Shown: positions 21,901 through 34,770 of the stretch, in pieces
Layout of the letters: each line of letters begins with the position of its first letter
Numbering within the stretch: position 1 is the first letter of the stretch
DNA from: Solenopsis invicta
Taxonomy: Eukaryota; Arthropoda; Insecta; Hymenoptera; Formicidae
Direction of reading: 5' to 3'
Length of the DNA stretch: 64,000 nt
Assembly (NCBI RefSeq): GCF_016802725.1
Contig: NC_052671.1
Span: forward strand, 14,403,231 to 14,467,230
Translations under genes and position numbers: made by a program
The notes under the pieces: model-generated
Told to the model about the DNA's origin: nothing
The model's input: the letters and a program-made list of their open reading frames with translations, nothing else
Database searches by the model: none

Positions 21901-24900
21901 GCTGGCTAGGTGGTCCCTACCAGAGCGGATCTCATATTTTCAACTCCCCGACCGCCCTTTTCCAACCCCTGCCGATCGCTAGTTCCCTTCTTCGTTCCTT
22001 ACTCTTTTTCTTCTGATTTCCCATCCTTTCCATCCGATCTATCCCCCTTTCGCTCCGTCTATCAGCCTGTTTCATTTTTTCGACTTTCTATCTCGCCCCC
22101 CTCCCACCCCCTTCCCTTTCCGTCTTTCTCTGTTCTATCTCTCTTTCTACCTTCTCTTGGTCCCTAACCCGCCAAAACTCTTCGTCTTAATAGCTTAAGA
22201 AAATATCCTTTGTTGAAAAAACGTTCAAGTGAAGTTTCAAATTTGTCACGATCTCGAGGAACGCCAACGTTTCTATTAATGACTCGGCTAAACAGAGCTG
22301 GCGATCATTTACGTCGACAATAATCGGAGTAAACTTTGAATTGAACGCTGAAGATTGATTAAATTTTACGTACATTCGATAAATATATTTTTTTTTTTGC
22401 TTGGAGTTATTCTTAATTCACGATCACGAATTGCGTCACTATTGCATTGTGACTAAAGAACATTAGACGAGAGATATAAAAAAGAAAGACGGTTGGAAAG
22501 TATAGTAGTAATAATGAAGCAAATGACAATTGTACGTTAGAATATTAAAATAATCACCAATCATAGAAAACATTTTTAATTAAAAATCAGAATTTGATTA
22601 GCCATTTAAATATCCTTTTATTAAATATGATGATACTTTTGGGGGGAAAAAATTATGGAAAATCATGGTTTGAAGTCGTTCAAACTGTCATTTACGCGAG
22701 AATAAAAGTTACAGGCCATCCAAAGTCTCCTTCCGCGCGGTATATCCGCCATTACACTCGGTGCCTCTCCTTTTCACTTAATTACTTGAAAATTACTTCA
22801 AAAAGCAGGACAAAGGTTTCCTTCCTAAATCGTGAACTGCATCTAGGTGAAGTTTTGAAATCTAACAGCTTAATCAACAAGAACGCCTCACTTCAATCAA
22901 TAACGTCGTTCATTCACTAAACACGCGGTTAAAAATTGAATTAGCTTAAATCTCATTGCTAAAATAGTTCAGTTCACGAAGTAGCCGAGAGATTTCTTGG
23001 TAACTCTTTTGTTTCCTGATTTGTATCTGTTCAAGCAAATTGCGTGATAGAAACCGGAGTTCTTCGTATCAAGGAACAAGATATTTTTTTTAACACCAAA
23101 TAAAAAATTTGATATATCTACGTACTTTTACGATCTCAATCATTCCACGGAAAAAAACAGAGAGAAAGGAAAAGCAGTATGGAGCAGTTTATATCAGTTT
23201 ATATCAGAATTGTTCTTGTCGCGGTGTTATGGGGTTGACTTACGCGTCGTAAATAAAAAAATAGGCTAAGGGCACACGCGTGCAGATAATAGCCCACTGA
23301 AGGGGTTAGCCGGTACAACCCGCCTTTTACCGCGGTAAACCCACTTCGCACCAGTTAACTTAACTGGTATCGAACCCGGTGCACGCGTACGAGTACACGT
23401 AACGTTCATTTTCATACTGATTGTCTGCGGTATTGACTTTCGACTTCGCGAGATTGATTGTCGCAGTTTGACTCTAAACGAATTCATTTCCAACATAATG
23501 AATTAACGTTGGACACCATGCGAGAAGAGTTATATATAATATTACGCTCGACTGTCTGATTGCGAAAAAAATTCTCTTGTGAAGTTTAAAATATCGTACT
23601 GCAAAAAACTGTCAAATAATCGTCATAATTCACTTTGAAATTACTTAAAAGAAAAATGCGTTTCAAGAAAACAATGTTATAATTGTTGATTTATATTCAC
23701 AGTTGTTTAGATTGTTCAGAGCACATTACGTTTTATGCAAATAAGTAATTAGTTGAGTCTTATTGCAATAATTTTGCAATGCAAAGTATACGGTAACGTT
23801 ATATGTGTCAACTTCTTTGTCGATGTCAAGCACGAACGATTTTTATTAAAGAGAGAAAGAGAGTGAGCGAGTGAGAAACTAATTTCCCGAAACTCGCTGA
23901 ATTTTTTCTAGCAATTGATAAATCACTATAGACGGGTCAATGCGAAAAGTTGAGAATGTTTGATTGACCGTGATATTGAGCATCTGCAGTTCGCGTTACG
24001 CTGGGCGCGTCATCATTAGAATACTGACTGGATACTTGTTGCTCGATTAACGCAACAAAGTTGCGGCGTGACGATCGATTTCGTACGATTAAGTATTCCG
24101 CGCTAATTCGCAATACCATCAACAGTTCGGGATTGGTTTCTATGGCTAACGCGGCTGTTTGGCTCGGGGAATTTCAGCCAGTTGTTATTAATGTGACAAT
24201 GTCTGCTTTCGTATTCCGCCACGGATACCATTCGTCCCGTTCGCATTCTCGAAACGGTGCAGGGAGATGAGTGATAATCGAAAATCGTTGCGACACGAAG
24301 AAGAGGAGGAGAAGGAGCTGTCGCTCGTAATTATTAAAGGAGGAAATCTATTGCGCGCTAAGAAGATGTAAAGTTGCGGAATCATTATCCCCGTGCAAAA
24401 CGGTCGGCAGTATGACAAGACTCGAACGTGTCCCTGGCGTTGATACGATTTCCGCGCGAAGTGCGCCATTTCGAAATCACTTTTAGTACTCGCGGACGCG
24501 TCTTTCGCCACGAGACGACACTAGGGACCAGGGCGATTCGCGCGACGTATCGATTGCGTCACGTAGCCCGCGAGAATTTCATAAACTTGTTAATGTTCGG
24601 GGCGAATGTTGACGGTGTTACTTAGGCCCGCGCGCTCGCGCGGGGCTAACGCGCGAGATTTATCAACCGTGACTAAACCACGAAAATACTACACGACTGC
24701 CGGCTTGTCAGCGCGTACTTTACGATCACCCGGTATAGCGCGGGGATTAGTTTGTCAACGCCGGCCGGCGCGGCGTACGCGAGACGTGCGTGTGCATCCG
24801 CGCGCGTTACACGCGCGTGCATACGTGTCGCGATGGGCGAGATTAGCAATTCCTCGAGTCTCCTACGCGTCTTCGACGGTTAGAAATATAATGCGTTTTC

Positions 24901-26899
24901 CACACTTGGATACATTGTTGGCAGAGCCAGCGGAGCACCCGGACAAACGGGCTACGTTTACGCGGTCGCATAATGCGCCGGGATGCGCACACTCGTACGA
25001 CGATGACGACTCGATTACGTGGACTCGGGTTTTAAATAGAACGAAGACATCCTGAATAGAAATAAAATGTTCTTGTAGAAATAAATCTCGGTGCAAAATT
25101 GAGAATTTCGAAGCTGCATTTAGCGCGTAGGGATTACAATTATAATCCGCTATATTAGAAATATGTGCAGCGCACAATGCTCGCACGAGTCCGATTTGTT
25201 CTATCGATTCTCCGGAAGGAAGATGATCCAGCGAGAAATTGAACTTTCCGATATTTATACGAATTTTTTGTATCAATTATAGAGCTAAAAAAAATTAATT
25301 GATAAAGTGCTTCAATAAACTGATTATTGTGTCAGTGATCATAGTAATCATCAATAACTGATGAAATATTATTAATTGCTGATAGAGTAATCGGTTTATT
25401 GAAACGCTAATCAGTTCTATTTTTCAAGGGAGTTGCGACGTAAAACGCACGTATTTTCGTAAAAATCCGAAAATCTGGCATTCATAATGTAACAGAGCGA
25501 AACGTAGGACTAAGGAGATATAGAAGACGATTTAATAAAATGACTTTTTATCTGATTACAATTCCAAGAAGAGGTATGCATTAAGTTTGCCGGATAATTA
25601 GAATTACAATCGAAATGGTTATTCTTGATCGAAAACGAGCAGATAAATTTGACTGACAGTTCGTTGCCGAGCACTTAATGAAGTAACGTGAACTTCCAGT
25701 GACACGTCCCGAACAGTCTATCGCTTTTAGTCTGTTATCCGATAAGTTCTTTAAAATAGCCTTTGTATCGCAAAATTATATTATGTCTCAGACAATTAAT
25801 ATTAAAGCGAAATATCCCGCAGCCGCGGGGATTGATCGGGTTCGTCAGAAAATATACCGGTCCCACGGATAGAAATATTTTTGTAAATTGCGCGCGAACG
25901 TGTCGACTTTCTATATACGTAATAGAATTACCGATCGGGAAGACAGCGGTAATTTAAAACGGGCAGAATTGCAAAACGGTCTGGAGGAAAAACGATGGTG
26001 ACGCATAATGGATGTTTATTATTTTTCTGCTGATTCGCCCGGTATTTCTGCGCGTTTTGAAAAATTGTTTCAAACTCGCCGGACACACTGGCACACGAAA
26101 TCGTTGGACACTTGACGGCCGTTTACATTTTACGATAAAGATAAAATTACCGGTCGAAAGTATTTGACCGCGCGTACGGACCGCTCGGCGATTGGCCAAA
26201 AGCGCACGAATACACACCCTCGCGTTTTGCAATGCCGTTGAGACGATTTTACCGCTCGTATATACGTTGTACGGCCGGTCGGTTCTCGTAATAGTACGAC
26301 AAGTTAATGCGTCGCCTGATATGCGACGTGCCGCACGGATTTCGATGTACCGTGGAATAACTCACTTGCGACAAATCATTTCGAGTTTAAATTACATATT
26401 TCCCAGACGTGCGCCCGTAGCAGCGGGCGGGTTTATTTCGCATTTACATCGTCCATCGATGAGAACAAAAACCGAATTTCTCGGCCATTTTCCGCGTCGC
26501 CGCTGCATCGCTTACGCGCCGCGCGCGCGGTTCCTCGATCGCGTTTCGCTTTATGCAAATTACTGTTGCCGTCCGTCCGACAGATTTTTCGCGCGTGTCG
26601 CGCGAAAAAAGCGACTGTCACGAGTGTACGCGTATACGTGTTTTTCATTCGCAGTCATTCTTCTTCGAAGATAACGAAATGCTGAGTACGCGCGAGACGG
26701 ATCGTTAAACCAATCCTTCCGATTATTTCTGCATACGTAACGAAAGAATCGCACGCCGAAACCTATACACGTTTTTTTTTTTTTTGCGGTTCGATGCCAT
26801 TCCCATCGCGGAACGAGTCGGGAGAGTCGACGAACGCCGCTCATTGAGGTCACTCCGATGAAGCCTCTAGGAATTCGAAACGCGCCTTCGTTTAATCGG
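21901..26899. other. Upstream intergenic DNA, no gene seen
   Basis: A pyrimidine-rich stretch (21950-22165), AT-rich DNA to about 24.2 kb, then CpG-rich DNA at 24.2-25.05 and 26.2-26.9 kb. A plus frame at 24606-25055 is the longest but is Arg/Ala-rich with no domain and follows the base composition of the island. Confidence 0.5.
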
Positions 26900-27000
26900 C
26901 GGGACTTCTTTCCTTTCTGCGGAACGATAGCGTCGCCCGCGAATGGAACGGAACGGAACAGAACGGAACGAGCGGCACGGCGCGTTTGCAAAAAGTCTCT

Positions 27001-27020
27001 CCCCCCGGGTGCCCGGGGGG
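27001..27020. repeat. Perfect 9-bp GC hairpin
   Basis: CCCCCCGGG, then TG, then CCCGGGGGG: a perfect GC-only inverted repeat directly after a (GGAAC)n run. Either strand could form a very stable stem. Confidence 0.8.
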
Positions 27021-27643
27021 CTGTCGAAAACGGAACCGCGTGAGAGAGGGAGAGAGACGTCGGGTGCGTCACGATCGTCTTGGAATTTCGCTGCTCGCAG
27101 CAGAGAGACTCACTTTCTTCCTACGGTCGCACGCTACTCAATATACCGGTACGACGATAAAGCCTCATTCGCCGCCCCGCCCCGCCCCGCCCGCCATCGG
27201 TCTTCGTGGAGCAACGCGATTCTCTTCGAAGACTCCCCGGCGATTGTAACAATATCTTTTGCGCGGAGGCACACGAAGGATGCGCGACGAACGAGAGAAC
27301 CGTAAGTTCAAGAGCCGCGCTCAGGGACGTCGTCGCGCGACACGCTGCTGCTCGCGGTAGGAACGACATGAGACCTCGGCCCGTCCGTCTGTCCGACAGT
27401 AAGCGAAATTTTTTTTACACCGGAGAAGAGCACGGGGAGTCGGGCCGGGGGTACGCGCACGAGATCCAAGGAATGAACTCGATCCGAAACGTGTTGTGAT
27501 TATTTCTCGAGGCACACGACGCTCGAGCGCGAAAAATGGCGTATTTTCGGAGAAGAGGAAGAACGCTCGGGGAGAAGCGTGGCACAGACTCGATTAAATG
27601 GTCCTTTTTTTCATGATGTCGCACTTGGTTTCCCCACGAATCT

Positions 27644-27669
27644 CTTTGAGCTGCGTTCGCAGCTCAAAG
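27644..27669. repeat. Perfect 12-bp inverted repeat, 2-nt loop
   Basis: CTTTGAGCTGCG, then TT, then CGCAGCTCAAAG. The arms match at all 12 positions. It does not lie in an AT-rich repeat, where such palindromes are common, so it is notable. Not followed by a T-run, and bacterial-type termination is irrelevant here. Confidence 0.8.
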
Positions 27670-28499
27670 TAGAGGAGTTCACCAGTGATACGGCACGGGG
27701 AAAATTTCTCTCTCCCTCCCCTCCTCTCTCTCTCTCTCTCTCTCTCTCTTTCACTAATGATGATCTCGCGTCAACGATCACGAGTTTCGTGAACACACTT
27801 GACGCCAGTTCCGCGCGTTGAAACGCAAATGAAGTTTACGATCTCGTACTCGAGACGTTAAGGTTTACGTGTTTGCCGATCTGAAACTCGCGCGAATTAT
27901 AATAGTCAGCTAAGTGCTATCAACCGGGTCTCGAGTTCTCCGACAGAGAGCCACTCGAATCTCGCGTTTCTCACTCTCCTTCCCGAGCCGTGAGGCAAGT
28001 TGGTTGACCGCTCGAGATAAAGGTACGTAATGTGCTCCAGACGATCTGGAATCTGTCTGATGGTCACGTTCACCGCTGGTACCGTTTCGACTTTCAGATA
28101 ATCCTAAAGAATGCCTGTATGTGTGCTACGCGATTCGCGGGGGGGAGAGAGGAGACTTCCAGCGAGAAAGAGAATCCCACGAAAATAATGCTGATCGAGA
28201 ATGCATTTATCGTATCGGCGCAACATCTTTAAGTCGATGCGAAGGTACAACGGTCACGCGCAAGTTCACTTTTTTTCTGACACGTTACACTATCGCGACT
28301 TTCTACAAATTATATGTCACCTTATCAAATCTGATTGACATTCAAGATAATCTTGTAAGAAAAAAATATTTAAGCAAAATTAAATGCAGAAATATTGTTG
28401 AAGTATTCACATTACGAATTATAAGTATTTTATATAATTTTGGATTTAAATGCGTTTGTTGTAAAAATCTCAAATCGTTTCGATCCAATTTGTTATTTT

Positions 28500-29690
28500 A
28501 CTAATATAGAAGTCTGTAAAACTGTTTTCGCACTTGAAGACAACTTGACGTAAGAAACTGCAAGCTCGAATTAAAATTTAAAAAATAAAACGCGATTGTT
28601 TATTTACAATTTTATTATTTTTTCTTTGAATTGAAATTATTTCAAATGCACTTATCACGTCCAATTTGTTATTAAAAAAATGTTTTCACACTTGAAGACG
28701 TCTTGACGTAGAAAACTGCAAACTCGAATTAAAAGTTAAAGAATAAAACGTGATTGTTTATTTGTAATTTCTTCTTTGAATTAAAATTGTTTCAAACGCT
28801 TCTATCACGTCCAATTTGTTATTTTATAAAGAAAAATGTTTTCACACTCCACTCACGACTGGATGTAAAAAACTACAAGTTCGAATTAAAATTTGAAGAA
28901 TAAACGCAATTGCTTATTTGCAATTACATTATTTCGTCTTTGAATGGAAATTATTTCAAATGCACCTGTCACGTCAATTTGTTACTTTACTACCAAAAGT
29001 CTCTAAAACAAAAAATATTTTTACATTTAAAGACGATTTGACGTAAGAAATTGCAAGTTCGAAAAAAACTTGAAAAATGAAACGCGATTGTTTATTTATA
29101 AATTTATTATTTCGTCTTTGAATCGAAATTGTTTCAAATGACTTGTCACGTCCAATTTGTAATTTTACTATTGAAAGTTTACAAAAAAGAAAAAAAAAAG
29201 AAAAATGTTTTACACTTAAAGATGACTCGACATAAGAAACTGCAAGTTCGAGAAAAAACTTGAAGAATAAAGAGCGATTGTTTATTTATAATTTTAATAT
29301 TTCGTCTTTAAATCAAAATTATCTTAATCGCACCTGTCACGTCGAATTTGTTATTAAAAAAAGAAAAATGTTTTCACACTTGGAGAACTTGACGTAAGAA
29401 ATTGCAAGTTTGAACAAAAAAATTTGAAGAATAAAACGCGATTATTTATTTGCAATTTCAATATTTCCTCTTCAAATCGAAATTATTTCAAACGCATCTA
29501 TCACGTTCAATCTGTCTTACTATACTGGAAGTCTCCGAAAAGAAAATGTTGAAGACGATATGACGCAAGAAACTGCAAGTTCGAATTAAAAGTTGAAGAA
29601 TAAAACGCGATTGTTTATGCGCAATTTCATTATTTCCTCATTGAATCGAAATTATTTCAAATGCACCTATCATGTCCATTGATACAATAA
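28500..29690. repeat. Seven-copy degenerate tandem repeat, 157-189 bp unit
   Basis: The marker word TTGACGTAAGAAACTGCAAG, or a close variant, recurs at about 28545, 28703, 28860, 29038, 29227, 29389 and 29560. Each is followed by an AATAAAACGCGATTGTTTATTT-like block, a TTTCGTCTTTGAATCGAAATT block and a CACGTCCAATTTGTTA block. Unit length varies from 157 to 189 bp and the copies have diverged by substitutions and indels. It is older than a fresh satellite, has no open frame, and stops just before the CpG island at 29.8 kb. Confidence 0.85.
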
Positions 29691-29799
29691 CCATCTCTAG
29701 AGAAAATTGCTCAAGATTATTCGCGTATTGCCCCTACGTGCCAATCACCCGCGTTAACTTGGATCATCACGAAATCTCTCGGGGAGGGGAAAACTTTAT

Positions 29800-30506
29800 C
29801 ACAGCTGAAGATCATCACAAGTACACAATCACAAGTCGCCGTTGACAATCACCTGGTGCAACACAGTCTCTCCGCCGTTCTCCGACGTCGTCTTCCCTCG
29901 GTAACGCTCTCCTTCGGATCTTCGTGGTCGTCCGAAGAGAGAAAAGAAATCCGCGCGCGGCGCGAAGCGGGCGAAGGAAAAATGAAATGAACTCGTAGTC
30001 AGCGGGGCCTGGGGAGCGCCTCCTTCGCTCGCGCGAGTGTCCTCGAGCGTGCGGAACGGGGGCGACGGGGGGAGACGGAGAGCACACCTCACTCCGAAGC
30101 ACCACTGTGCCCGCTTCACTCGCCCGATGATACGGCGCGTGAAGCGTCGTGTCGGCCTATTCGATCCACGCACTCCACGCGCCTCGTGTGCGTGTGCGAT
30201 GATCCTGCTGGGCCTGTGTTCTGGCCGAGACTAACTCGAGCGCTCGGTGCCTGCAGCCCTCGCAGTCATCCCTCCGGCCACGCACTTTTCCACCCCGGCG
30301 AAAGAATTGTCCGCCTCAGTCCCGAGGCGCGTGAGCTGAACGTCATCGACCAGCCGATGTTCTCCGTCGCGATCGTCGCGGGTGTCCCGTGAACGATCGA
30401 CCTGCTCCCACGACCGTCATCAAATGTGTCACGTTGTAGAAGCTAGGGTAAAAGATACGGGATACTCGGACGCATTGACGTTGGACAAGACTTAATCAAC
30501 TCGGGA
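29800..30506. promoter_or_regulatory. CpG-rich island flanking the unrecognised exon
   Basis: Dense in CG dinucleotides and GC-rich, in contrast to the AT-rich minisatellite that ends at about 29690. Together with the coding-like patch that follows, it is the best candidate in the window for a second promoter, of a neighbour gene on the plus strand or an alternative transcript. No TATA box or firm initiator is visible. Confidence 0.35.
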
Positions 30507-30758
30507 ATGGGAGACTGCTCCGGCTCGGGCCGTACGGTGGCGCCGCCTAACGCCAACCGCTGGAAACCAGCCTGCTGGAACGTGAGGGTGGCTACCCCCA
30601 CCTTTGCGCCGGGCACCCCTTCCATCTCCAGCCACGAGGACACGGACCGCAACGCCGAGGGACGGTTCACTATATCAGGTATCGGAAGTATCGGTGACTT
30701 CAACGGGCTGATCGGAAAGAAGGGTTGCGCTGCGCTCGAGATGCTCGACTCGAAATGA
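30507..30758 (+). CDS. Candidate coding exon, product not recognised
   Basis: The frame is open from just after a TAG near 30436 to TGA at 30756-30758, with an ATG at 30507 (83 codons). Third positions are strongly G/C while first and second are not, and GC content drops directly after the stop, as expected of real coding sequence. The peptide has a Pro/Ser/Thr-rich stretch, two Trp, and an EGRFTIS segment containing RFTI. That fits the short RFx[V/I] docking motif of WNK/SPAK-pathway proteins, but such short motifs arise by chance. A possible donor TATATCAG|GTATCG at 30679 would end the exon after GRFTISG. The opposite strand shares the wobble phase and is also open (30443 to about 30800), so strand is not certain. 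It lies about 10 kb upstream of cut. Confidence 0.33.
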   Translation: MGDCSGSGRTVAPPNANRWKPACWNVRVATPTFAPGTPSISSHEDTDRNAEGRFTISGIGSIGDFNGLIGKKGCAALEMLDSK

Positions 30759-33359
30759 AGTTTCCGAACAGCAGCGATGGAAGAACGTGCGATTAGGAAG
30801 ATTAGATATTAATTGAGAATCGATTATTTTAATTTTTTCTATTTTTCGCTTGTCCTTTTCTGTAGAAATTAGACATGGCGTTTCTGCCTGTCAGAATTAG
30901 CGTTTCGTCTTTGTTATTTCTAAAAATAACCTCTCGATTGAGAATTATACGAGACGAGCTTGTAAAAGTCTAAATCTAGCATGCAACTCATTTCTTTAAT
31001 TTCAATTTCATGAGACGCAACATTGATTAATAACAAACTTAAACTTTAAAACGACGTCATCCGAGAGGAAACAATGTATAAAGCAGTTCGAAGCATTAGC
31101 AAATAGTTTTGACGCGTGTATATATCTCGAGACGGAAACGTTGATATAAAATCTCGTGATATAAAAATCTCAAGTTTACATCGAGGGGGGAACGCATCGA
31201 GGTGACATGCTTGAAATCCAAACGAGGAGAAGTCGGGGAAAATAAGGAAAACTGATAGTTTGGCTCTCTGGTCTTCTTTCCGATCGGGAGTCAAAGCGCG
31301 GCGACAGGGTGGGAAAAGGTGCATGAGCATGCGCTCGGAAGGGGTGATCTTAGGCGCAGGTTCTAAACCCCCTCGTTGCCCCCACCGCCGTCGCTTCTGG
31401 ACGATCACACAACTCGACGTTTTTCTACCCTTATCTTTACTCCGCTTCTCATCCTCACCCGAAAGCTTGTATATGCACTTTCGCAACTCGTACCGCATAG
31501 CGGGCGTCTATTCGTGATAGTGTCAATTCGAGATTGGCATCTCTCTCTCTCTCTCTCTCATCGTGTTACCTTGGCAATATTATTTCTCATAAAAATTCTT
31601 TATGATTCAATAACGGTGGATCAACAAAGAATTGGATGCGCGACGAATAGAATTTTTATAAAAATTCTGTACGAAGTGACATTTTACTCGCGCATTTCCG
31701 CTCGTTTTATCTCCATTGTTTTTAGAAAACAATTATTACGATTTTCATTTAATTCTTTTTTACGCGTTTTTCATTTTATTATCATCTATCGATCGATCTT
31801 ATTTAGACGTTGGTTGCTACCATAGTGGTAGACGCAGGATACAACGTAACATGTGTACTTAAAATACACGCGCTCTTGGAAACAGCTTTCAGAAAGGTGC
31901 ACTTGAACGAATGTTAGCGACTGAATAGGGTCTTTCATCCTGAGAGTCACGGCCGACAATGTGCAGCACACTCTTTAAAAAAATTCCGGCGGACATTGTC
32001 GCAATCTCTTCGCCGCGCCGGTAGAATTGTTTCTACAATCGATTCTCGTTTGTTACTTCGGAATACATTATTCTCATTAATTCCCACCATTTCCTTATTA
32101 ATTCATCATGCCCTGTGAATGCCCTGATATAAAGTAAAAATCTTGAGATTTTCTAGAACCTTTGACATTAAGGAGTTTTGCCATTGTAAGTGGAATTTTT
32201 CATTTATAATAAATCGAATTATTTCTTTTTACAAATTTTTGTCACCCAATAAATATGAAACTTACATTGAGTCGCTCGAGATAATAAAAAAAAAAAGTTT
32301 ATATTCGTTGAAAATGTACGAAACCTTAACAAATCAAACTATCGTTATTAAACGTAAGAAGTAATATCGTTTCTGATGTTATCGCGAAAAGACGGGATTC
32401 CCTCGAGAAGAATTAAAACCGCTTCTAAATTATTTCCGCGCTTGATACTAATCAAACATAATTCCGAGGATCTGACGAAACGAGATCCTCGGTTCCTCGC
32501 GATGGCCGTGACCATCTGCTGTACATTACTTCGCTTTGTAGGTACACACTGAGACTGCCGCTGCCGCGTGTAAGACAAACCCTCAAACGACTGGAACGGC
32601 ATTACTCTTCCCAGTTCTTGCACCGGCCGTAATTTCACGAAGAAGAATGTTCTGTCTATAGCGTCGAGCGAATAGATCAAACGTGCCATCTTGATCGGTG
32701 AATTATGCTTGCAATATATAACTCTAACAACCGTGCTAATAAATTACCTCTCCGCGCGACGGCTGTGCATAATGTTATAAAGTAGTAACGAATTTGCGCA
32801 AATATCAAGTAGAAATTTCTCTTTTTTGCGGAAACCTGAGAATTCGCGATTTTTGCATAGCTCGCGAATCGAGATATTCCATTTACGATTTACGCCCGAC
32901 GCTGTCTGACGTAACGTGCGTCGGTTCTACAATCTATTGTTCCATACTGTCCTCCCGAGGCGAGGGTTAAGCGTTCACTTTCGATCACATAATGAGTGGC
33001 AATGTAGGCCAGGAACGTCCAGAGGATCGTATTTCGCCGTACGTGGCGACACTCAACACTCGGGTCGAGTCATACAAGGAATAGTCGATTACATATGATA
33101 GCGCGCCATAATTCTTGGAATTTCGCGTAATCGCTGTGCAATACATAATAATAAACGAGAGTATCGAACCCGCGATAATAAATTTGTTGACGTGTTGAAA
33201 AGTATTTAATGCCCGAATGACTTTCAGAAACTCCGCGGGGCGCGAATAATTATCGTTTATTTACAACTAAATGAAGGTAAACAAAACATAATAACGAGCC
33301 GTCCGGATATTCATTCATGTCTGCATTTCTTTTCCGAATAGAGGTCACTAAATCAACTG

Positions 33360-33840
33360 ATATGACTTATTTAAAAAATAATATAAAATAGGAACTTAAT
33401 TAAAATATAAAATAAGAAATATGTATTTTAAATAAAAATTTCAAATACAAAATAGTTGTTTAAGATTTTATTATTTCAACGTACATTAAGTATTTAGCTA
33501 TAACTGTATTATATCTATATATGTGAAACTTTTCAATAGACTCGGGTAGACACAGCATCTAGGGTCATCGCGCCACCCACCGTCACTTTACAACAGTAGT
33601 TTCTTTTTAATTTGAATAAAGAAAACCAAATTCAATCGAAATTAACCAGTGATAAAAACTTAATTAAAATACTTATTAAGAATTAAATAACCTCCAGCCT
33701 CTTTCTAAAATTATTTTTTATGGAAAATAAGAAATAGGTAATTAGACGTTATTTAAAACAGTAAGCACTAAATAACTATTTTATTTGATTTTAATTTAAA
33801 TACATATTTCAAATAATGTTATTTCAAGTACAATCGGCTC
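33360..33840. mobile_element. Inverted-repeat MITE-like element (approximate ends)
   Basis: The arm AAATATGTATTTTAAATAAA (about 33418-33437) continues to ACAAAATAGTTGTTTAAG and is inverted at 33765-33835 (CTAAATAACTATTTTATTTG, AAATACATATTTC). The central 150 bp are unpaired. Terminal ends and target duplication are not resolved. Confidence 0.5.
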
Positions 33841-34739
33841 CCACGCTCCTGAAACGTTTCGACTTATTTTACTGTTACAAATACGATAATTGAGATTTAC
33901 GAAAGCATCAAAATTTCAAAGTGCTTACAGCGCGTATTTATAGTATTCGCCATGCATGCGGTCGATAAACAATCAAACGCACGCAACAGGCACGCAATTG
34001 CGTGTCAATTTCCTTCAACAATTCGAAGAAATTTTCGAGTACACATCGATGATATCGTTTGCCGATACGAAAGTGCATTATCGTTTCCTGTGTATAAAAC
34101 GACGACGCCGCATTTTCATGTTCCCTCGACTTTACAAATAATCAATCAACATCAAGCGCGATTGATGTTATGTAAATTGGGAAAGACCGTACGTATACTT
34201 AATAGTACATTAAGACTTATTGAATTTTAATTACATTCTCTGCTAAATCAAGAACACATCAGTTGTCGATTTTCAGAACGTGCGTATTGCGTATACCACT
34301 TTAACAGTTAAGCAACAACATAATTAACTACGAGTGAGAATTAATAGGCAAATTAATCTATGAACCAATTACACGCTTATTTCAATCACTGTGAAAAGTC
34401 TCGAAGCTATAAGAATGCGTTATTTCAATTAAGGCACACACGCTTCGAACATAAGATTTTGTTTCCATGCAAGCAAATGATAAGCAAAAGCGGTCGTTCT
34501 TGCATCAACGTGGTTCTCATGCCGTCTGTTCTACTTTATTGTGCAACGCGAACGTTGTAATTTTGCCTAATTACCGCAGCAAGAAGTAATTTGCTATAAA
34601 CGCTTCTGAGGATTAATTAAGACATTTCTTAAGAGATCGCGTTTAACTTCCATACGTATTATTGTACGACGGAAATATATAATTCATTAGCTGAGCATAT
34701 TCGCGAATGTAACAACGCTATTATATGCTGTCTACAATT

Positions 34740-34770
34740 GTGCGCGCGCGCGTGTGTGTGTGTATGTGTG
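34740..34770. repeat. Alternating CG then TG purine-pyrimidine run
   Basis: GCGCGCGCGC passes directly into TGTGTGTGTG, a typical Z-DNA-forming run. Confidence 0.85.

Larger units (their letters stand above)
26900..28230. promoter_or_regulatory. GC-rich island with GC boxes and short hairpins
   Basis: Contains consecutive GC boxes (about 27176-27195, repeated CCCCGCC), a (GGAAC)n run at 26944-26970, a perfect 9-bp GC hairpin at 27001-27020, a 12-bp hairpin at 27644-27669 and a (CT)n run at 27724-27750. A donor-like AAAG|GTACGT lies near 28020 on the plus strand. The signals suggest a promoter or UTR exon, but no reading frame here looks conserved. Confidence 0.3.

Noticed and set aside
23330..23390. 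Possible tRNA (ATCGAACCC-like word)
   Set aside because: No cloverleaf could be built; the acceptor and anticodon arms do not pair.
24606..25055. 149-codon plus frame
   Set aside because: Arg/Ala/Thr-rich in a CpG-rich stretch, no motif, no matching splice sites.
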